Part shown: one piece after another, positions 59,301 to 64,000 of the stretch
How the letters are laid out: each line of letters begins with the position of its first letter
How positions within the stretch are numbered: position 1 is the first letter of the stretch
Assembly: GCA_028551475.1 (NCBI GenBank)
Contig: CM052356.1
Location: forward strand, 12,985,884-13,049,883
Origin: Casuarina equisetifolia
Taxonomy: Eukaryota > Streptophyta > Magnoliopsida > Fagales > Casuarinaceae
Direction of reading: 5' to 3'
DNA length: 64,000 nucleotides
Position numbers and translations under genes: made by a program
Notes under the pieces: model-generated
Database searches by the model: none
What the model saw: only the letters and a program-made list of their open reading frames with translations
Told to the model about the DNA's origin: nothing

Positions 59301-61091
59301 GTATCTATTACAAACTAAAGAGATACCACAAAAATAAAAATAAAAATAAAAAAGGAACACAGTAGAGTGATTGTTTATGAAGAATAGACAAGGAGATAAT
59401 GATATGTGTGTGATGAGAGACAGACATGATAAGAAACTCAGTTTTTGTGCCAGAAGCAGACTCTACAACCAGGCAGTCCATATTTCATTTTGAAAAATGT
59501 TAGGACAGCACTACAAAGATATCCTAATAATTAAGTATATATCTTGGTGTATTGTGCATTACGTTATATTAGCCATAAGTTGTAAAGCAAAAAACCTTTG
59601 GATAAACACACTTTAGTACTAATTTTTTTTTGAACGAAACAGTTGTGAATTTCAACAAAGGGAGAGTTGTTGGAAATTTATATCTCACAATAACCACATA
59701 TGACATGCTTAAATTGCAAATCTTACAGTCCTGACATGACTCACATACACACTCTCCAACAAGATAATCAATCATTACAAAGCTTTCCATATTAATACTC
59801 ATTATCAGGAATTTTCTCTCTGTAGAAGTGTAGCATCCATAGCTGAAGGGCATAAGTAGTAGATGCCACTATGTCCATCATGTGTCCAGGAGTGTTGAAG
59901 AGTAATCAGCAAGTGTTCGAAACCACATACAATTTCAAAATTAAAAGCACACAGGGAAGTGCTAAACGTTTGTCCAAGGAGGACAAATGACACCCGTATC
60001 AGACAAGTTTCTAGAAACAAACACGGCAGCTCCAGAAAGTCGTTTGTGGTTTTAAGGGCTGGGAATCTTGTCATCTCCGAGACACTCAAACAGACTGAGA
60101 ATCTAGTGATTTTCCAAGCTATAGGATTCTCACTTTGTACTCTACTTTCAGCCTTTCAATATCTGATGAATAGACTGTAGGTTTCTTGCGTAGAAGTAAG
60201 ACAACCCCTAAAGGCATACGATTATTCAAACCCCCTTCCAACCCTGATAACTAAATGGATAACTACTCGTGTGAAGGCCAAACTGATTAACTAAATGGAT
60301 AACCATAGAAGAAAGCATCCTGCCGCTGCCTTTAATGTGTTTTAAAAACAACGCCTTTGCTACAAGGGGGCTTGTTTGAACCCCTTCTTATCTTTGATGC
60401 ATTCTTGAGGCTTCGTTCAACATCATATGACAGCCAATTTAAAGACAGAAAAAAAAAAAAATAGTACAGAACTTCACGGAGCAAGAAAATGACTTTGAAA
60501 TGAGAAGACAAAACAAAGTAGAGGAAGCACAGGCAAAAGATTATCGTTAGTGATGCTATAAGTTTTATAGAAGAATTGACGTTATGCTGCAGTCTTTTAA
60601 CCTTCTTCTTGCAACAAGTCATTGCAAATACCGAGCTATGCAACCACTTCATTGACAAGCAGCCAATTTGTTGAGGAAAAAACTGACAAGAAAGGCCATT
60701 TGAAAACATAAATGTGTTATAACAGGCGAAAACCTGAAGTATGGAGTCCACCTCACGAATGTGCGATAAAAATTTATTACCTAACCCCTGCAATAAGAGA
60801 ATTAAGACATTAATACAGGCATAGTGAAACAAAATAAAACAAATAGACAAATTAAATGATACCAAAAGCAGCCTAGAACTGGTAAACGACAAAGAAAATA
60901 ACCTCCCCTTGACTGGCACCCTTGACAAGACCAGCAATATCTACAAGCTCTATGGAAGCTGGGACCGCTCTTTGAGATTTGCTGAGATCAGAAAGAACGT
61001 GGATACGAGGATCTGGAACTGCAACAATCCCTACGTTTGGCTCTATTGTGCAAAAAGGAAAATTAGCAGCTTGAGCCTTTCCGTTCTCAAC
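47253..61091 (-). CDS. YchF-type Obg-like ATPase, organellar type, 5'-partial
   Basis: Nine exons splice into 348 codons plus TGA, all with GT-AG introns: 61091-60903, 60787-60734, 58295-58185, 56007-55945, 51307-51053, 50811-50665, 50577-50550, 50244-50174 and 47321-47253, plus 48832-48773 before the last. That makes ten coding exons in all. YchF proteins bind ribosomes and hydrolyse ATP. Visible marks: switch I FCTIEPN (residues 13-19), Walker B/G3 DIAG (51-54), G4 NVVE (189-192) in place of NKxD, which explains the ATP preference of the family, ISAQ near 221-224, and a C-terminal TGS domain (about 274-348). The P-loop exon and start lie beyond 64000. The sequence resembles the plastid-targeted plant paralogue more than the cytosolic OLA1, but the transit peptide is not in view. 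All introns are phase 0 except one (phase 1). Confidence 0.95.
47322..48772 (-). other. Intron, 1451 bases
   Basis: No transposon or RNA gene seen. The small ORFs at 48273-48515 are chance frames on both strands. Confidence 0.7.
48773..48832 (-). CDS. YchF-type ATPase exon, 20 codons
   Basis: Encodes [20 protein letters not shown] of the TGS domain. Flanked by TATCAG and GTGAGT. Confidence 0.95.
48833..50173 (-). other. Intron, 1341 bases, with an A-rich retroposon-like piece
   Basis: At 49225-49418 a block beginning near GTGCTTGCCTATGGTCTGCT is followed by an A-rich tail (49367-49418). It may be a retroposon in plus orientation, but the tRNA boxes are not convincing. The rest is plain intron. 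Confidence 0.4.
50174..50244 (-). CDS. YchF-type ATPase exon, 71 bases
   Basis: Completes the Gly codon and encodes [20 protein letters not shown] and AET, the start of the TGS domain core. Flanked by TGTTAG and GTAAGA. Confidence 0.95.
50550..50577 (-). CDS. YchF-type ATPase micro-exon, 28 bases
   Basis: Encodes ETKAWTILA plus the first base of a Gly codon, so the next intron is phase 1. Flanked by GGGCAG and GTTAGA. It is too short for ORF-based gene finding, but the next exon stays in frame only if it is included. Confidence 0.93.
50665..50811 (-). CDS. YchF-type ATPase exon, 49 codons
   Basis: Encodes [20 protein letters not shown] and [20 protein letters not shown] with SGEK, the end of the ATPase domain. 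Flanked by TTGCAG and GTGAAG. Confidence 0.96.
51053..51307 (-). CDS. YchF-type ATPase exon, 85 codons
   Basis: Encodes [20 protein letters not shown] through [20 protein letters not shown] to [12 protein letters not shown]. It holds the G4 motif NVVE that sets nucleotide choice. Flanked by TTCCAG and GTTTGA. The 4.6-kb intron before it carries the LINE and the tandem duplication. Confidence 0.96.
52144..52452 (+). repeat. 308-bp tandem duplication, copy 1
   Basis: From AACAGACCTTGTGATGAGAA to AAGCAGCAAGCTAAAACATA. Copy 2 begins at 52453 with AGACTTTATGATGAGAAAGG. The two copies differ at about one base in eight. Confidence 0.8.
52453..53310 (+). repeat. 308-bp tandem duplication, copy 2, split by a LINE
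   Basis: Copy 2 runs 52453-52713, is interrupted by a LINE end (52714-53243), and resumes GTGAACAAAGAGATAAGATT to about 53310, where it again matches the end of copy 1. Confidence 0.8.
52714..53243 (+). mobile_element. 5'-truncated L1-type LINE in an intron
   Basis: A short frame (52729-52989) reads [40 protein letters not shown] and [13 protein letters not shown], the RNase H-like C-terminal domain of plant L1 elements. It is followed by 3' sequence and a poly(A) run of 16 (53228-53243). Flanking words AAGCCTGAACAA (52702-52713) and GGCCGTGAACAA (53244-53255) form an imperfect target duplication. It lies antisense to the host gene. Confidence 0.85.
54170..54480. repeat. LTR-like intronic repeat, copy 1
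   Basis: Shares with 55060-55375 the ordered words GATTT(G/A)...GGTTCAAGACAATA(G/C)TTCC, CTCAATTT..TG.CT.TCCA and AATTTGGTCTC. Such GGTTCAAG blocks occur in plant Copia LTRs, but no ends could be set. Confidence 0.5.
55060..55375. repeat. LTR-like intronic repeat, copy 2
   Basis: Same orientation as copy 1, about 900 bases away. The region between them (54480-55060) has frames on both strands but nothing I recognise. Confidence 0.5.
55945..56007 (-). CDS. YchF-type ATPase exon, 21 codons
   Basis: Encodes [20 protein letters not shown] with a final K, a basic part of the coiled-coil arm. Flanked by TTGCAG and GTATTA. Confidence 0.94.
56161..56290 (-). repeat. SINE-like repeat, copy 2
   Basis: Minus strand TTGGTGAGTTAGTAGG, then GGTCTGGGGTTTGACATCC, and an A-rich tail (T-rich 56165-56195). 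Related to 46441-46570. Confidence 0.4.
56291..58184 (-). other. Rest of the intron between exons at 56007 and 58185
   Basis: About 1.9 kb in which I see no gene, transposon end or RNA gene. Confidence 0.6.
58185..58295 (-). CDS. YchF-type ATPase exon, 37 codons
   Basis: Encodes [20 protein letters not shown] and [17 protein letters not shown], leading into the helical domain. Flanked by TTTTAG and GTAAAA. Confidence 0.95.
58296..60733 (-). other. Intron, 2438 bases
   Basis: Contains an AAAAAT run (59330-59353) and nothing else I can name. A 201-codon antisense-looking ORF at 60332-60937 is not a gene: it reads in the gene's own direction through an intron, the 18-codon exon and the short intron. 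Confidence 0.7.
60734..60787 (-). CDS. YchF-type ATPase exon, 18 codons
   Basis: Encodes [18 protein letters not shown], the switch II helix of the family. Flanked by TTGCAG and GTTTTC. The intron before it is only 115 bases. Confidence 0.95.
60903..61091 (-). CDS. YchF-type ATPase, first visible exon
   Basis: 189 bases, 63 codons, from [19 protein letters not shown] to the G3 region [14 protein letters not shown]. It holds switch I and Walker B. The acceptor TAG precedes and GTTATT follows. The previous exon, with the GxPNVGKS P-loop, is more than 2.9 kb away and not in the window. Confidence 0.95.
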
Positions 61092-64000
61092 CTACATTTA
61101 AACTTTCTAGACATTAATCTTAAGTGTATACCTTAGAACACTTACAAGGAGAATAAATACAAAGCCAGAACTATGTATAAGAATCATCAAGCAACTTGAT
61201 CAATAATAAAGTAGCAAAAAGAAGAACAAACAACTACAACTTTCAATGTTAAAGCCACAACCTGAATGAATGACCATAACAACTAGTTCATTAGCTTGTG
61301 CATATCACAGTTGCTAAAGATAGCTTTACTTTCTTGCATCAGTCGCTAACTTTTGTCCACAGATTAAAACTTCTCAAGCATTTCTCATCTCAAAATAAGA
61401 TTCCATTAATGCATCAAAATAGGCAGGAAGTGAAAAGGTAATCAGATACATGTATATGGCGTTAATGTGAATTAAATTCAAAACTGCAGGTGGACACAGC
61501 ACTTAGCCTAGTCATCACAACATATAATGGATGTTTAGAGAAACACAGAAATTTAATGGTTTAAGGACACTAGAATGAACAATCCCCACACCTCTCTTGC
61601 AAAAAAATAAATTACCGAATGAAAACTTTATTGACACAAAAAGGGAGGAGCAGTTAAGGAAGTATGAATAATAGACAAAAACAGTTATAAATATTGACTC
61701 TTCAGGAATTCCCAATTATAATAATACTGAGACAAAAGGAAAGGGAAATGGAAAAAGGGTACTACAAGCATTCTTTGGTAAAGAGATACATAAAACAAGT
61801 GGGAAAGTTATTTCTCTTTGATCTTCTCCTGGTTAAAGAACATGATAGATTCAGGGTATAAATTTCTAATCGTTAAGAGAGACACCCATCTATCTAGACG
61901 TATTTCTGTAAATCAATCAAAAAACTTCACTCCATCAGGAAAGAAATGCCCTTAGAACACATAACCAGAAAATATGAAAATTGTGTATAAAATAGCCTTT
62001 GCTGTGCAGTCATTCAAATACTCTCAACATCCCTGATCGGATTGCTATGATGTGCTCACAATGAAAGGAAGAAAGCTAGTATTCTTGCTACATACTACAA
62101 CTTATGACCAACAATAATCCTCAACCTCAAATGCAGCTTTCTTTGTGATCCTTTTAGATTAAGAGAGGAGCACATATTTAGAAGAACCAAGGTTCTGGAT
62201 TCAACATAGGGTGACATACTGAAGCTGATGCGGATGCAAAAGGGGAAAGAAAATCATTATTTTCTGGCCAAGAATTTGTGACACTTTCTCTTTGGAGGCC
62301 ACTGTTGTGCTTTCCTCCTCAGCTCCACCCAACTCACGTTCCACAGTGAACAGATTAGGGTGGGGCAGTATCTTTTTCTGAACATGATTAAGGCAGTCCT
62401 CTAATTGAATACCTATCTTTGGTGGATAAGACTCTCATACTGAGGGTGATGCAGATGCAGAAGGAGAAAGAAAATCATTATTTTCTGGCCAAGAATTTGT
62501 GACACTTTCTCTTTGGAGGCCACTGTTGTGCTTTCCTCCTCAGCTCTACCCAATTCATCTTCCACAGTGAACAGATTAGGGTGGGGCAGTATCTTTTTCT
62601 GTATATGATTAGGGCAGTCCTCTAATTTAATATCTATCTTTGGTGGACAAGACTCTCATATGGCCAGATTATTAAATAGTTAAAAAACACTATAATAAAC
62701 ACATAAACACATGAAAGGTGAGTGACAATGAAAGGGGGAAATAGAAACAAGCCAGAATAGGCTCTTTTATGCCCAACGACAGGGCTATATATATAAGGAT
62801 GCCTTTCCTAAACATTTTGACAATTGTTATTTGTTTTCAATTTGAAGAAAGAAAACAATTAAATGTAATAAAGTCCACAGAATCTAAAACAGGGCCTTCA
62901 CCTCAACAAATATACATTGGGATCACCATAGAATAGCCACACAACCACTCCAATCACATTGGGGTAGCAACACAATTACCCTTATCTCACAAGAGCACTG
63001 ATGCAACCCCTCAAATCATACTGGGATGGCAGTAGCCACCCTTTTCCTCAATTGGTGTAGTCTTATGATAACCTCCCTTATTCTTATCATTATTTTAAAA
63101 TAATTAATTCAAACTCCAATAGTACCAAAACAGACACTCGATTCTCAAGTTATTTCTATAAGAAGGTTTGAAATGTTCCTCAAAAGTCTATTGCATTCTA
63201 AATAATGGTTTTGTATTTTGTAATTTGACACACAAATCATTTGTGCAAGAATAGTTGAAAAAACGATCGACCATCTTTTACTCCATTATAAAATAACCAA
63301 GGTCCTTTGGATGACAATTTTGTACCCTTTTGGTTTAGAATGGTCATGCTTTTAAGGACAATGGATATGTCAGTGAATTAGAGACGTCAAATTGAAACAG
63401 ACTTCAATTTAAGAGTTTGGAATATTACATATTTGTATGTAACGTCTTGCTTTCTCAAACAATACAATTCTCAAACTTCCAAACATTAAGAGAGAACAAT
63501 TACAAACGAAAAATTTATATGCTAAAAGCTCTTTAAGTTTCAATGGCTGCATGTATTTATTATCCATTCCCTAATTTTTTAGAATCACTCAAAATGCATT
63601 CTTCCTCATTTTCTTCATTAGTGTTTCACTTATATAGTTTCAATGTACTTCGGTTACACTCTTCTGGATTTTATATAGGGTTGGGTACTAATAAATAAGG
63701 AAAAAAACAGTTTGTTAAATGTTTTGGTCAACATTTGTTTTTGATTTAAAAAGAAAAAGTGTTCTCAGATACTCTAAGAAACATCACCTGTGTTTTTCTT
63801 AAGTTTATTTTCACATTTGGAACCAAAGTACAATCATTTGACAATAAAATAGACTTGAAGAACTAGTCAGACAGTTTGAAGCCTAAAATTGGATTCCAGT
63901 GTGTATTATGTATACTCCCCCCACTCTGCAAGTCCAAAATGATTATACAACTAAACTCAAAGGCATAATGAATTATATGAATAACAACTTCTAAATGGCA
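61092..64000 (-). other. Partial intron at the right edge
   Basis: At least 2.9 kb of intron upstream of the first visible exon. I searched both strands by eye for the GxPNVGKS P-loop block and did not find it. The only structure is the 221-bp tandem duplication. Confidence 0.7.
62218..62660 (+). repeat. 221-bp tandem duplication in the edge intron
   Basis: Two copies, split at about 62440, aligned by TTTCTGGCCAAGAATTTG at 62261 and 62482. They differ at roughly one base in fifteen, so this is a fairly recent duplication. No coding potential recognised. Confidence 0.88.

Noticed and set aside
60332-60937. 201-codon minus-strand ORF
   Set aside because: It runs through an intron, the 18-codon exon and the 115-base intron of the YchF-type gene. 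Only the [18 protein letters not shown] part is coding.
61092-64000. P-loop exon of the YchF-type gene
   Set aside because: I looked for the reverse complement of the GLPNVGKS block and for ATG with a transit-like peptide and found neither, so the 5' end is outside the window.

Overview
The window looks like nuclear DNA of a flowering plant, most likely a eudicot. It is AT-rich, packed with plant-type LTR retrotransposons, LINE pieces and a piece of plastid DNA, and it carries one ordinary intron-rich plant gene. I cannot name the species. No bacterial-style operons, CRISPR arrays, rRNA or tRNA genes were seen.

Layout. (1) About 1-46,300 is a nested, mostly dead retrotransposon block. It holds: the 3' end of a Sirevirus-like Copia element with its 2.2-kb LTR (1-3059), which carries a Ty3/gypsy LTR inside; a complete 5.8-kb Athila-type element that keeps only a broken gag (4080-9899, target duplication AAAGG); two LTRs of the same broad family head to head (9927-12585); a Ty3/gypsy element (13380-21771) interrupted by a plastid ycf2 fragment, a Sirevirus-like LTR, an Athila-type LTR and a solo LTR (target duplication GTAAG); a full-structure but decayed Sirevirus-like Copia element (21847-32007) with another solo LTR (target duplication TTTAT) 13 bp inside its edge; Copia remnants (32008-33340, 35909-37781, 41847-42460); an unassigned stretch with exon-like pieces (37782-41846); and a decayed L1-type LINE (42461 to about 46230). 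(2) From 47253 to beyond the right edge lies one host gene on the minus strand, an organellar-type YchF/Obg-like ATPase. Nine coding exons can be placed to the base (47253-61091, 348 codons plus stop). The exon or exons with the start codon, any transit peptide and the P-loop lie past position 64,000. Its introns contain a truncated LINE, a 308-bp tandem duplication, LTR-like repeats, SINE-like pieces and a 221-bp tandem duplication.

How it fits together. The only gene likely to be functional is the YchF-type ATPase. All transposon coding regions seen are broken by stops, frameshifts or insertions. The most interesting non-genic signals are: a 27-bp hairpin-forming palindrome kept in the Sirevirus-like LTRs; a slot in those same LTRs that holds a different tandem array in each lineage and a different copy number in the two LTRs of one element (9 versus 6 units); a perfect terminal hairpin at the LTR tip of the Athila-type family; and the resolved nesting order.
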